Made by a program: the position numbers and the translations under genes
The notes under the pieces: model-generated
The model's database searches: none
Seen by the model: only the letters and a program-made list of their open reading frames with translations
What the model was told of the DNA's origin: nothing
Part shown: one piece after another, positions 24,300-32,564 of the stretch
How positions within the stretch are numbered: position 1 is the first letter of the stretch
How the letters are laid out: each line of letters starts with the position of its first letter
Origin: UMGS1002 sp964570825
GTDB lineage: Bacteria > Bacillota > Clostridia > Oscillospirales > CAG-272
Assembly: GCA_964570825.1 (NCBI GenBank)
Contig: CAZMZJ010000016.1
Span: 1 to 45,833, forward strand
DNA length: 45,833 nucleotides
Direction of reading: 5' to 3'

Positions 24300-24935
24300 A
24301 TGAATAAAAATAAAATGTACGACGCCATCGGTCAGATTCCGGACAAAATGATTGAGGACAGCGATAAATTCTGGGAAAACAAAAAAAAGTATAGAAGAAA
24401 TATGATGATCCGGTTCGGTTCGCTTGCAGCCTGCTTCTGCATAATTACTCTGGCTGCGGTGGGAGTCCTGTTCGGGCGTAATACGGACAATACACCTAAG
24501 TACGATATTGTCAGCACCGAAAATTTCCAGAAGCTTTTCTTCGGGCTTGCCCAGAGTGTTTCCGAGCCCGCTGACGGCGGAGTTTCCGGCATTTGGGCAA
24601 ACCCTATCCGTCCGGGACATTTCAGAACCTCGATAACTCTTTCGGGCGAGCTTGAGACAGCGGAGGACGGCAAATATTTTGCACTTATAGTTGACTATGT
24701 AGTTTCCGACGAAGTCAAGGACGAGGCGGCCGCGCTAAATGAGGCATATGAATTTTTCAAAAATCAGGGTTTTGAGGTCGGCATAATCGACGGTAGGCTG
24801 TATATAGCCGCAACAAAGGCGCAGATCGTTAAAATCCGCGATACTGTGATGGAGAATGCTGATGTCGGAGCAGAATTCAGGCTTGCTAATCCTACTGACG
24901 AGCAGAAAGAGCTTGAAAGTAAAATCAGATACTAA
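24300..24935 (+). CDS. Membrane-anchored probable anti-sigma factor or ECF-linked protein
   Basis: A 211-residue protein. A cytoplasmic N terminus (1-37, with KMYDAIGQIPDKMIEDS) precedes a single membrane helix (about 38-58) and an extracytoplasmic domain (60-211) that I cannot assign. It starts two bases after the ECF sigma stop, so translation is coupled. The N-terminal segment with one TM helix matches the pattern of ECF-associated anti-sigma proteins in Clostridia, but no zinc-binding HXXXCXXC motif is present. The anti-sigma role is inference from position and topology. Confidence 0.7.
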   Translation: MNKNKMYDAIGQIPDKMIEDSDKFWENKKKYRRNMMIRFGSLAACFCIITLAAVGVLFGRNTDNTPKYDIVSTENFQKLFFGLAQSVSEPADGGVSGIWANPIRPGHFRTSITLSGELETAEDGKYFALIVDYVVSDEVKDEAAALNEAYEFFKNQGFEVGIIDGRLYIAATKAQIVKIRDTVMENADVGAEFRLANPTDEQKELESKIRY

Positions 24936-24943
24936 AAATAAAG

Positions 24944-24987
24944 ACAGCGGCAGAAAACCAGCCTTGTCCGGTTCCTGCCGCTGTTTT
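24944..24987 (+). terminator. Terminator of the sigma/anti-sigma pair
   Basis: ACAGCGGCAG (24944-24953) pairs with CTGCCGCTGT (24975-24984), with further AACC/GGTT pairing inside the loop, followed by TTTT. Confidence 0.83.
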
Positions 24988-25065
24988 ATGGCATTTAGTT
25001 TCGTCTTTTTGGCCGCTGCATTCAAATAGTTTAAGAGTGTAATTTGTAATTGTCATACATAAATA

Positions 25066-25097
25066 ATACGGGAAATTTCATATGAAATTTCCCGTAT
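25066..25097 (-). terminator. Terminator of the SDR gene
   Basis: A perfect 32-base palindrome centred at 25081/25082 (ATACGGGAAATTTCAT and its complement). It begins directly after the SDR stop on the minus strand, with an ATTATTT tail. Confidence 0.75.
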
Positions 25098-25100
25098 ATT

Positions 25101-25907
25101 TTAACCTCTTGTCTTGCCGCCGGCGACATTGATTGTAACGCCGTGTATGTAGCTGGAGCGGTCGCTTGCGAGGAACGCGACAGTATTGGCAACCTCGCTT
25201 AGCTTGCCTGCGCGGGAGAGCGGGATTGTGCTGGTCTTTGCGTAGCCTGCGCGGAGCTGTTCGACCGTGATTCCGCGGGTGTATGCAAGGGCGGTTTCGT
25301 ATGCAAGCGTGCGGAGGCCGGTAGCCTCGAGAATTCCGGGAGCAATTCCGACCACACGGATGCCCTTTTTGCCGAGCTCCTTGGCCCATGAGCGGGTCAG
25401 CGAGTTAACGGCGTTTTTCGATGCCGCATAGACGCTTTGGCCTTCCGAGCCTTCAAGTCCGGATTCGGACGACATATTGATTATAACACCGCTGCCCTGT
25501 TTGACCATTACACGTGCAGCTGCCTGGGAGCAGAAGAAAAGTCCCTTGAGGTTGACGTTCATAACCTTGTCCCAGACTGTTTCGTCAAGCTCGTACTGGC
25601 CGGCTTCGTCAACCAACAGGCGGGGGATATTGATGCCGGCGTTGTTGACTATGACATCTATTCTGCCGAATGTTTCAAGAACCTTTGCAATCATATCGTC
25701 CACGCTCTTCTTGTTTGTGACATCGGTGCGGACATAGAGGATTTTACCTTTTGAGACATCAAATTTCGGAGCTTCGGGAGCGATGTCGCAGACAGTTACA
25801 TATGCTCCGTCGTTGAGCAGCTCTTCCGCAGTCGCGTAACCGATGCCGGATGCTCCGCCGGTAACTATAATTGATTTTCCTTCAATATTAAGCCATGATT
25901 TTTCCAT
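25101..25907 (-). CDS. SDR-family oxidoreductase, sorbitol-6-phosphate dehydrogenase-like
   Basis: A 268-residue classical short-chain dehydrogenase. Cofactor site TGGASGIG (about 16-23), NNAG, catalytic Ser in INMSSESG, and Tyr/Lys in YAASKNAV; the C terminus ends in INVAGGKTRG. The N-terminal KSWLNIEGKSIIVTGG resembles Firmicute sorbitol-6-phosphate 2-dehydrogenase-type SDRs, which would oxidise sorbitol 6-phosphate to fructose 6-phosphate with NAD. No sorbitol PTS genes are adjacent, so the substrate is only suggested. Single gene with an exact promoter and a perfect terminator. Confidence 0.87.
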   Translation of the reverse strand: MEKSWLNIEGKSIIVTGGASGIGYATAEELLNDGAYVTVCDIAPEAPKFDVSKGKILYVRTDVTNKKSVDDMIAKVLETFGRIDVIVNNAGINIPRLLVDEAGQYELDETVWDKVMNVNLKGLFFCSQAAARVMVKQGSGVIINMSSESGLEGSEGQSVYAASKNAVNSLTRSWAKELGKKGIRVVGIAPGILEATGLRTLAYETALAYTRGITVEQLRAGYAKTSTIPLSRAGKLSEVANTVAFLASDRSSYIHGVTINVAGGKTRG

Positions 25908-25966
25908 ACACTTTCTCCTATATCTGTTATTCTTCCTTATTATTATCTTTCCTATTTCTGCAAATA

Positions 25967-25995
25967 ATTATAACAGCATGACGGAGCAATGTCAA
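25967..25995 (-). promoter_or_regulatory. Promoter of the SDR gene
   Basis: Minus strand TTGACA (25990-25995), 17-base spacer, TATAAT (25967-25972): exact consensus. Confidence 0.87.
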
Positions 25996-26033
25996 CATAT
26001 CCTTATCACATAAATATACACATATGTGAGGAT

Positions 26034-26068
26034 AAGGCCCCGCGCAAAGTTTTGCGCGGGGCCTTTTT
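26034..26068. terminator. Strong GC-rich terminator hairpin
   Basis: AAGGCCCCGCGCA pairs perfectly with TGCGCGGGGCCTT and is followed by TTTTT on plus. The only neighbours are minus-strand genes: it is 120 bases past the Cys-rich membrane protein and has a poor T tract in that direction. Confidence 0.8.
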
Positions 26069-26188
26069 ATGGGGATGGAATTGGCTGGTTTTAGATGGAT
26101 AGCTGTCTAAATCCGGGAGGCGCCATGAGGACAAGATAAGATAAATAGAAATCTGCGTCAAAATAATATGATGATCTGACCGGCTATC

Positions 26189-26620
26189 TTATTCAGAACA
26201 TCTCGGAGCCTTGCAGGCAAAGCAGGATACAAAACCAATCACTTCTGTAATCAGCAGCGTGAAGAACATGGCCGAGATTGCAGCAAACGCCGCATAGATT
26301 TTAAATGAGGTAAGCATGGCTGAGGATAGCGAAACAACCGTTGATATTATGGTCCCGAATATGCCGGCCAGCAGGCATGGCGTGTACCTGCACAGGCATC
26401 TTGCAAGAGCGATGGTCGGATTTACTTCGGATAAATAAGCTCCGGCAAACAGCAGAATCAATGCAAGAACAGCAAACCCGAAGGCAATCCACAGTCCTAC
26501 CGTTATGCCGGGAATATATTCAAACGCAAACAAAACGCCTACAAAGGCCCCGACTATCACGCCGAGTATAAGCCCGAGGCAGCAGACATTGACACAGGGC
26601 TTTCTGTTATCACAACCCAT
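26189..26620 (-). CDS. Cys-rich four-helix membrane protein
   Basis: A 143-residue membrane protein with four predicted helices (about 14-33, 37-62, 82-100, 106-133). Cys residues cluster at both ends and in the central loop: CDNRKPCVNVCC at the N terminus, RCLCRYTPC between helices, and CFACKAPRC at the C terminus. I do not recognise a characterised family. AAGGAAGGGTG lies eight bases before the ATG. Single gene. The Cys clusters could bind metal or form disulfides depending on topology. Confidence 0.75.
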   Translation of the reverse strand: MGCDNRKPCVNVCCLGLILGVIVGAFVGVLFAFEYIPGITVGLWIAFGFAVLALILLFAGAYLSEVNPTIALARCLCRYTPCLLAGIFGTIISTVVSLSSAMLTSFKIYAAFAAISAMFFTLLITEVIGFVSCFACKAPRCSE

Positions 26621-26820
26621 ATGATATTATCACCCTTCCTTTCTTAAATATTGAGGTATTTGCTAATACTATAATATGTCGTATGTGAAAAAGTGTGATA
26701 TAAAATGACAGGGTGTGATGCAAACGTATGCAAGTCTGAAAGCAAATAATAATATCAGCAAATTTTTTAAGAGTGCTGCTTGCGCCTTTTGCTTTCCTGT
26801 GGCATTTATTGAGAAAAGTA

Positions 26821-26848
26821 AAAGCGTCTCCTTAATGGAAGACGCTTT
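26821..26848 (-). terminator. Terminator of the MBL-fold gene
   Basis: AAAGCGTCT (26821-26829) pairs with AGACGCTTT (26840-26848). On the minus strand TTTACTTTTC follows. It lies six bases past the stop. Confidence 0.78.
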
Positions 26849-26853
26849 TATTT

Positions 26854-27573
26854 TTATATTTCAGTTTCAAATCCGTCATATACGACGGTGAGCTCATATG
26901 ATGGATTGGCGGTCTTCAGCCCTTCGATTCCGGCTATATTATTGCGGACATAGTGATTGATGAAAATGCGTTTTGCAAGGCACTTGTTAAACACCGGAAC
27001 GGCCTTCGATATCGGGAAGTGAGCGGCTTCACATACAATTGCGGTGCATTCCTTCTCGAAGCAGACGGCCGGAAAGTCTTTATCTGGACCTGCAAGGTCG
27101 CCGGTAAATACCACACGTTTTTCTTCTGTTTCGAGAACGAACGCATACGACAGCTGCGTATGCTGCGTTTTTACAGCACTGACACGGAGGGTTCCGTCGT
27201 TATATATTATGCCTTCCTCAAACACCTTGTAGCTTAAAAGACGCGGTTCACGCCCGTGCACGACGGTATTCCACAGACGCAGCGCGTCGACTCCGCGCTG
27301 GTCCGGCAGATATATTTCCGGAACGGCGGTTTTGAAATACCATGATATCAGGTCCGTAAATGCCGGAAGACCATTCGTATGGTCGCCGTGCATATGAGTT
27401 ACGAATATGGCGGTGATATCTACGGGGTTCAGCCCCTTGCGTATCAGCATATCCATAACAGGACCGCCGGCATCGATAAGATAGTTACTGCTGCCGACGC
27501 TTATTAGAGTGGAAGAGCAGTATCTGTCAGCTTCGGGCACTCCGTGGCTTGTCCCAAGAAATGTTATTTTCAT
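26854..27573 (-). CDS. Metallo-beta-lactamase-fold hydrolase, RNase Z-like
   Basis: A 239-residue MBL-fold protein with the metal motif THMHGDH (motif 2), a conserved GTSHGVPEAD start, IDAGGP, the Asp in VFTGDLAGPD and a late His in INHYV. It resembles the RNase Z/ElaC branch but is shorter than tRNase Z, which has about 300 residues, and I see no flexible-arm exosite; a role in tRNA 3' processing is therefore uncertain. AAAGGAAT lies seven bases before the ATG. Single gene. Confidence 0.8.
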   Translation of the reverse strand: MKITFLGTSHGVPEADRYCSSTLISVGSSNYLIDAGGPVMDMLIRKGLNPVDITAIFVTHMHGDHTNGLPAFTDLISWYFKTAVPEIYLPDQRGVDALRLWNTVVHGREPRLLSYKVFEEGIIYNDGTLRVSAVKTQHTQLSYAFVLETEEKRVVFTGDLAGPDKDFPAVCFEKECTAIVCEAAHFPISKAVPVFNKCLAKRIFINHYVRNNIAGIEGLKTANPSYELTVVYDGFETEI

Positions 27574-28089
27574 GCTTCTGATTCCTTTGCATTTTATATT
27601 TGTTTATGCCGGAACATGGTCTGAAAGAAAGCCTTTCAGACGCTGATTCAACAGATTATTGCCATACTTCTTATAAAATCAAAATGATATACCCGGTTTC
27701 ATGTTTGTTTCATGACGGGTATAGTCCTCATATATTTCAGAAAGCTATAACTGATTGCCAAATTGCCGTCAAAAAATATGCGAAACATATCCTCGCTGTG
27801 CGGAAAATCGCCCTATTTTCAATTATATCACATTATTTTTTTATATTCAATCGTAGAAATCGACAAAAAACAAATCACAGCAGCTCTCGCCGCTGTGATT
27901 TATTTCGCCTATGGTAAGTTCATCCGGCGCGGTTCAGCCGAAAAATCCACAAACAAGAGCGGACTGTACAATACTTATCATACAGTATTTATCGCTCAGC
28001 GTCGAAATCAAGCGCTAAATTGGCATATCGCTGTTTTTGCCGCATAATCATAAACTCCAAAAAGCCTGTGATTATTTTGCATCTGCTGA
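27574..28089. other. 516-base intergenic region
   Basis: No coding gene is supported. It holds a hairpin GTCTGAAAG/CTTTCAGAC (27619-27641), a second ATACCCG/CGGGTAT pairing near 27687-27720, and the terminator at 27872-27901. It may contain the 3' end of the rlmH transcript or a small RNA. Confidence 0.4.
27872..27901 (-). terminator. Terminator, probably of the rlmH transcript
   Basis: AAATCACAGC (27872-27881) pairs with GCTGTGATTT (27892-27901). On the minus strand the tail is GTTTTTTGTCG, a good T tract. It lies about 190 bases beyond rlmH. Confidence 0.72.
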
Positions 28090-28569
28090 TTATTTGTGGT
28101 ATTTTGTTCCTTTCAATATGTTGAAACTGCGGTATATGGCCTCGCAGAGTATCACACGCATGAGCTGATGAGGGAAGGTGAGCTTTGAAAACGAAAGCTT
28201 CAGCGAAGCGAGGTTTTTTATTTCTTCTGATAGGCCGTTTGAGCCGCCGATGATAAAGCAGAGAGTTCCGGAGAGCGAGGAGATTTCGTTGATTTTTGCG
28301 GCAAGCTCCTCGGAAGAGAACTGCTTTCCCTCTATGCAGAGAGCGGCGACATAAGACCTTGGCGGTATTGCCGCAAGTATTCTTTTTCCTTCGTCTTCCA
28401 TAGCAGAGGATATTTGCCGGGCCGAAGGGTCATCAGGCAGTCGGGATTCCTTTATTTCGATAATCTCGAGAGCGCAGAATGATGAAAGCCGCCTGATATA
28501 TTCGGCAACCGCGTCACGTAAATACTGTTCCTTAAGGCCGCCGACCGATATTATTTTTATATTCAGCAT
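28090..28569 (-). CDS. rlmH: 23S rRNA (pseudouridine1915-N3)-methyltransferase RlmH
   Basis: A 159-residue SPOUT methyltransferase of exactly the usual length. It methylates N3 of pseudouridine 1915 in helix 69 of 23S rRNA within the 70S ribosome. Visible landmarks are KIISVGGLKEQY at the N terminus, LCIEGKQFSSEE, the knot-forming CFIIGGSNGLSEEI and the C-terminal LTFPHQLMRVILCEAIYRSFNI followed by KYHK. ATG 28569 is chosen because GGAGAG lies eight bases upstream and the family starts MLNIKII; the frame extends 12 codons further without support. It follows the YycJ/WalJ-type gene by 75 bases, a pairing often seen in Firmicutes. Confidence 0.97.
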   Translation of the reverse strand: MLNIKIISVGGLKEQYLRDAVAEYIRRLSSFCALEIIEIKESRLPDDPSARQISSAMEDEGKRILAAIPPRSYVAALCIEGKQFSSEELAAKINEISSLSGTLCFIIGGSNGLSEEIKNLASLKLSFSKLTFPHQLMRVILCEAIYRSFNILKGTKYHK

Positions 28570-28644
28570 TATTAAGCTCTCCATCGTTGTTTTTGAAGAG
28601 GCCATTGAACTTTTTGCAGAAAAGAAGCTTTACGACGGCTTTCG

Positions 28645-29433
28645 CTAAATAAGCATGACCGGCTCATCCGGATCGGCGATAACTATTTCTACGTTCTCAT
28701 ATGGTACCGCGGCGCGTACGGCGGCTCTGGCCACCTCGGGGCTGTTGTTCTCGCGGCTGAGATGGGCAAGCAGGATGCGGCGGGTGCCGTTCTCCGCAAG
28801 ATAAGCCGAAAGGGAAGCGCAGTCATCGTTTGAGAGATGGCCGTAACGCGAGAGTATCCGGGATTTGAGCTGCGGCGGATAAGGACCAAAGCGGAGCATT
28901 TCTATGTCATGGTTGCATTCAAGCACAACGGCTTCGCAGCCCGTGAGACTGCTTTTAATACAGCTTGTGATACAACCTGTGTCGGTGGCATATCCGAGCG
29001 CGTGATGCAGTCCGTCGGCACCGTCGAATTCAAGCCTGTAGCCGACGCAGCAGGCGCTGTCGTGCGATGTCGGGAACGATGTGACCGTAAGCCCGCCGAG
29101 CCGCATATTGAAAATCGGCGGATGAGTTGTAAGGATTCCCTCCAGAAAGGCGCAGGAGAACTGCGGGATGCAAACGGCGGAAGGCGCGGTCATATGCACG
29201 GGTATGCGGTATTTTTTTGACAGCACCTCAAGCGCGCCGGTATGATCCGTGTGTTCGTGAGTGATGAAGATAGCGTCAATATTTTTTATGTCATAGCCGG
29301 CGGCGTTGAGGGCGCGGCAGAGTGACCGCGCGCTTTTGCCGGCGTCAATTAGTATGTTGACCCCGCCGGCTGATATGAGAGTGGAATTGCCTCCCGAGCC
29401 GGAATAGAGCGACAATATGTGATAGTCAGCCAT
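28645..29433 (-). CDS. MBL-fold hydrolase of the YycJ/WalJ type
   Basis: A 262-residue metallo-beta-lactamase protein closely resembling YycJ (WalJ): LSLYSGSGGNSTLI at the N terminus, ILIDAG, the metal motif THEHTDH, TSHDS, the Asp in YATDTG and the C-terminal LAHLSRENN. YycJ is associated with the WalRK cell-wall two-component locus and has been linked to DNA damage handling; no walRK genes are in this window. AGAAAGG lies 12 bases before ATG 29433, and the start fits the family. Upstream of rlmH in the same direction. Confidence 0.88.
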   Translation of the reverse strand: MADYHILSLYSGSGGNSTLISAGGVNILIDAGKSARSLCRALNAAGYDIKNIDAIFITHEHTDHTGALEVLSKKYRIPVHMTAPSAVCIPQFSCAFLEGILTTHPPIFNMRLGGLTVTSFPTSHDSACCVGYRLEFDGADGLHHALGYATDTGCITSCIKSSLTGCEAVVLECNHDIEMLRFGPYPPQLKSRILSRYGHLSNDDCASLSAYLAENGTRRILLAHLSRENNSPEVARAAVRAAVPYENVEIVIADPDEPVMLI

Positions 29434-29518
29434 TTTTGAGGCAAGCCTTTCTGATGTTTCAAAACTGCGCACCGCTGGCTGCGGGGATTAGAATTAAATG
29501 ATGCCCTGTAACCTGTAA

Positions 29519-29965
29519 TCAGGATATCAAGGATGTGAAAAAGTCGGAAAAATATAAGCTTATCAGTTCATATACGAATGTAAACAGGAAGGGAAGTATT
29601 ATTGTCAGCGCCCATTTTGACTTTTTGAGCCTTTTCTCGCCGTCCGCAATGAATTCGGCCTTTTCCTCCGGCGACATAGTGTCGGGAAGCATTTCAACCG
29701 TGATGCCGCGCCGTGAAAATCCGCGGTTATAGACTACATAGCCTATTGAAAAAACGGTGGCGAGAGCCATGTATGCAATCAGAACATATTCAAAAAAATA
29801 GTACTGCATGGAAAAAAGGTAGAAACCGAGGATCGCCGCGGTATTGACAAAAAGAATCAAAAGCAGCTTCCAGTTGAATTTTTTCGCCGTTTCAAATGCG
29901 TTCTGAATGGGAGAAAAGTCTTTCTGCTCTTGTTTTTTTTCATTTTTGCCTGATTTTTTTTTCAT
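29519..29965 (-). CDS. Hypothetical membrane protein
   Basis: A 148-residue protein with a Lys-rich cytoplasmic N terminus (1-30), two close membrane segments (about 32-52 and 57-79), a charged loop with TMSPEEKAEFIADGEKRLKK (about 97-117) and a final membrane segment (about 119-143). Not recognised beyond similarity to generic Clostridial membrane proteins. GAGGT lies eight bases before ATG 29965. It lies between galK and the YycJ-type gene in the same orientation, probably one long minus-strand transcript from rsm22 to rlmH. Confidence 0.75.
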   Translation of the reverse strand: MKKKSGKNEKKQEQKDFSPIQNAFETAKKFNWKLLLILFVNTAAILGFYLFSMQYYFFEYVLIAYMALATVFSIGYVVYNRGFSRRGITVEMLPDTMSPEEKAEFIADGEKRLKKSKWALTIILPFLFTFVYELISLYFSDFFTSLIS

Positions 29966-30037
29966 TTGTTTATACCTCACGGTAAATTTCGGGTTTCCAA
30001 GCCGCTCCAAAGGCGCCGGCTTTATGTATTGCTGTAT

Positions 30038-31321
30038 TTAACAGATCTTAAGCGCGCCGTACTTACGGATATGCAGTTCGGCGGTGGCTCCGCGGCCGAA
30101 TACGGAATCCATCAGGCTGCGGAAGCCGGCGACGTCCGAAAAGCGGACATATGCCTGAATAGTTCCTGCAAAACCTCCGCCATGTACGCGCCATGCGGCG
30201 CATTTCCCAGCCAGATATTTTTCAGCAAGGCAGAGAGCGAGGGAAAGCCCCTGTTCGCGAATGTTTTTTGAGGTGTAGACGTTCTGGAGATAGCAGAACG
30301 AGGAACGGCCGGAGGCTATGACGCCTTCAAAGTATTTTTCAATATCATTCGACACAAGAGCCGTTTTCTGCTCTCCGACGCGCCGGTTTTCACCGAAAAA
30401 GTGAAGCGCGCGAAGCACGGCGCGGTCGCCGCATTTTACGCGCAGAGCGGGGATTGAGGCAGTAAACTCATCTTCATTGACATCGCGCAGGCAGGAGCGG
30501 CCAAAGTGGGCGGCGACGCTCTTCATCTCGGCGGGTACTGAAGCGTAATCGTCGGTAAGGTCCGCATGGCTGCCGCCGGTGTTGACTATGCAGAGAGAAT
30601 ATCCGCGCTCAGTCAGGTCAAAATCAAGTTTATCGATTATCGGATTCTTGGGGTCGGCAAAATCAATAGCGACTATGCCGCCGGCCGCGCAGGCCACCTG
30701 ATCCATAAGGCCGCAGGGCTTTCCGAAAAATTCGTTTTCGGCGTACTGCGCAATTTTTGCGATTTCTATATTGTCTATTTTTCCGTTATTGTAAAGATGG
30801 TTAAGGATATTGCCCATCATGACCTCGAACGCAGCCGAGGAAGAAAGTCCCGAACCCTTGAGAACGTTCGAAGTGGTGTATGCGTCGAACCCGCCGATAT
30901 CGTAGCCTTCTTTTTTGAACCCGGCACACATGCCGGCAATAAGTGAATCCGAGTATCCCGCCAATGCCGCAACAGGCTTAGTAAATGTTTTGATGTCAAC
31001 ACAGTTCGGAGAAAAACCTGCGCTCTTGACTTTTACAATGCCGTCCGGGCGGGGGGATGCCAGCGCGATAATATCAAGGTCGATCGACGACGCGATGACA
31101 CAGCCGTGATTATGGTCGGTGTGGTTGCCCGAGAGCTCACTGCGCCCCGGAACAGAGAAAAGGGAAACTTCGCGTCCGGAACCGTACATACCTAAAAAAT
31201 TGGATGCGGCGTCGAGATAGCGCGAACGCACGTCAAGGATATCAGCACCGGGGTAGAGCGACTCAAGTTTATCGTCAAGCCCTCCGGCTTCAATTGTGTC
31301 GATAAGATTGTTTATGTTCAT
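30038..31321 (-). CDS. galK: Galactokinase (GHMP kinase)
   Basis: A 427-residue galactokinase that phosphorylates alpha-D-galactose to galactose 1-phosphate with ATP, the first step of the Leloir pathway. It shows the galactokinase signature PGRSELSGNHTDHNHG, the GHMP ATP-binding GSGLSSSAAFE, the catalytic Asp region GLMDQVACAAGG and the C-terminal VHGGGFAGTIQAYV. GGAGG lies five bases before the ATG. galE and galT are absent here, so the remaining pathway genes must be elsewhere. The N-terminal region before the signature (about 60 residues) is longer than in E. coli GalK. Likely co-transcribed with the upstream Rsm22-type gene, 80 bases away. Confidence 0.93.
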   Translation of the reverse strand: MNINNLIDTIEAGGLDDKLESLYPGADILDVRSRYLDAASNFLGMYGSGREVSLFSVPGRSELSGNHTDHNHGCVIASSIDLDIIALASPRPDGIVKVKSAGFSPNCVDIKTFTKPVAALAGYSDSLIAGMCAGFKKEGYDIGGFDAYTTSNVLKGSGLSSSAAFEVMMGNILNHLYNNGKIDNIEIAKIAQYAENEFFGKPCGLMDQVACAAGGIVAIDFADPKNPIIDKLDFDLTERGYSLCIVNTGGSHADLTDDYASVPAEMKSVAAHFGRSCLRDVNEDEFTASIPALRVKCGDRAVLRALHFFGENRRVGEQKTALVSNDIEKYFEGVIASGRSSFCYLQNVYTSKNIREQGLSLALCLAEKYLAGKCAAWRVHGGGFAGTIQAYVRFSDVAGFRSLMDSVFGRGATAELHIRKYGALKIC

Positions 31322-31401
31322 AATGCCTCCAGGTTAAATAATGCATATTTAATTCCTATAGTAAAACAGATTAGCAGGCAAGCCAGCCTGAATTTCATTT
31401 T

Positions 31402-32367
31402 TTATATCGTGAAAGCGTCTCCCCATTTTGCTTTTGCGGCTTGTCTGTAGCTGTCGTCACCTTTTCTGATTATTGTCCTTTCGAGCCCGTTAGATGTGCA
31501 AAGCTCTACGGTTACTTTACCCTTTTCAACATACGGATGCCTGAGCACCCGGGCAGGCGCGGGCTTGGCCGGAGTGCGCGACACCGCAAGATAAATAAAC
31601 TTTTCATCCTCATATGGAGCTTCACCGCCTTTTATTTCGCGGTGCAGCCGGCTGCGGGGAATGCGGCAGGAAAAGTGACAACCGTACGGATCGCTTATTT
31701 CAAGAGGGCAGACATGACCGTGAGGACAGGGAGCCGCAATATTTGCACCTTTGCCGAGAAGCAGGTTGCGGGCCTGCATAACGACCGAGTACCCGGCCGG
31801 GGTTCCCGGCTCAACAATGAGGAGCAGCATTTCCGTCGATTCCCACAGCTTGATAAAGCTTTCCGCTCTTTCTTTTTCGGTCAACTCGTTGTGAACATAG
31901 GATGCTATTACAAGGTCGGCTTTCCCGGGCAGGCGGTCTTTTCGGATATCGCCGCAAATCCACCTTGCGCGGGGAAACTGTCCCGATGCATCCGACATAA
32001 GGTTTGCGCCGAGCCGGCACATGTTTTCTTCTCTTTCAAAACAGGTGATATCGTTCAGCTCGAGAAGCGAGCACGCTGCCCATGATGCGGCGCCGGTTCC
32101 GGCGCCGACGTCAAGCAGAGTTTTTGGTACTGATAAAATTGTGTCGAGCGAATACTTAAGGGCGCTGAGAACGGCTCCGTATGTAGCCGGCATTCTGGCT
32201 ACGCTGTATGCAAGCACCTCGCCCGGCGTTGAAACAATAGTTTCTCCGGTACCGACGGCTTCGCGGTATCTGCGGCTTATTTTTTCCGCGTCGCGAGAAA
32301 GCTGACTGCGGCTTATGCCCTCGGTATGCCTTTCAATGGCTTCTGCGAGACCATACGGAATGTTCAT
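31402..32367 (-). CDS. Rsm22/METTL17-type ribosomal methyltransferase-like protein
   Basis: A 321-residue protein of the Rsm22 family, related to mitochondrial METTL17, a factor for small-subunit ribosome assembly. It has a SAM-binding core (LLDVGAGTGAASW, about residues 86-98), a HNELTEKER segment and a Cys motif CPHGHVCP followed by GCHFSCR. Four Cys in this arrangement are the Fe-S-binding signature reported for METTL17-like proteins. AGAGGAT lies seven bases before the ATG. It leads the minus-strand group towards galK. Methyltransferase activity is not established for the family. Confidence 0.88.
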   Translation of the reverse strand: MNIPYGLAEAIERHTEGISRSQLSRDAEKISRRYREAVGTGETIVSTPGEVLAYSVARMPATYGAVLSALKYSLDTILSVPKTLLDVGAGTGAASWAACSLLELNDITCFEREENMCRLGANLMSDASGQFPRARWICGDIRKDRLPGKADLVIASYVHNELTEKERAESFIKLWESTEMLLLIVEPGTPAGYSVVMQARNLLLGKGANIAAPCPHGHVCPLEISDPYGCHFSCRIPRSRLHREIKGGEAPYEDEKFIYLAVSRTPAKPAPARVLRHPYVEKGKVTVELCTSNGLERTIIRKGDDSYRQAAKAKWGDAFTI

Positions 32368-32387
32368 TCTGCTATCCTCTGCTACAT

Positions 32388-32417
32388 ATTATGGCGTTGA
32401 AATTTATTTTTGCCCAA
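32388..32417 (-). promoter_or_regulatory. Possible promoter of the rsm22-galK group
   Basis: Minus strand TTGGGC (32412-32417), 18-base spacer, CATAAT (32388-32393). A weak match. Confidence 0.4.
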
Positions 32418-32436
32418 CATGAGGATTATAGCATAA

Positions 32437-32462
32437 AAAAACGTCTGTAGCAAGACGGTTTT
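32437..32462. terminator. Short terminator-like hairpin between divergent genes
   Basis: CGTCT (32442-32446) pairs with AGACG (32453-32457), with seven A before it (T7 on minus) and TTTT after it on plus. It lies upstream of both divergent genes, so its target transcript is unclear. Confidence 0.5.
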
Positions 32463-32473
32463 AAGATAAATAC

Positions 32474-32502
32474 TTGAAATCTGACATTCTGTATGATAAA
32501 AT
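32474..32502 (+). promoter_or_regulatory. Promoter of the small membrane protein gene
   Basis: TTGAAA (32474-32479), 17-base spacer, TAAAAT (32497-32502). Confidence 0.62.
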
Positions 32503-32564
32503 AAGACTGTCAATTTACCGTAACGCCGGCGCATGGCGGCGGTACTGAGGTTCGGGGGGTAACT

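Noticed and set aside
27600..27917. 105-codon plus-strand frame
   Set aside because: No ribosome binding site, odd composition, and it runs through hairpins and a terminator.
31441..32085. 214-codon plus-strand frame
   Set aside because: Antisense to the Rsm22-type gene; no site and no domain.
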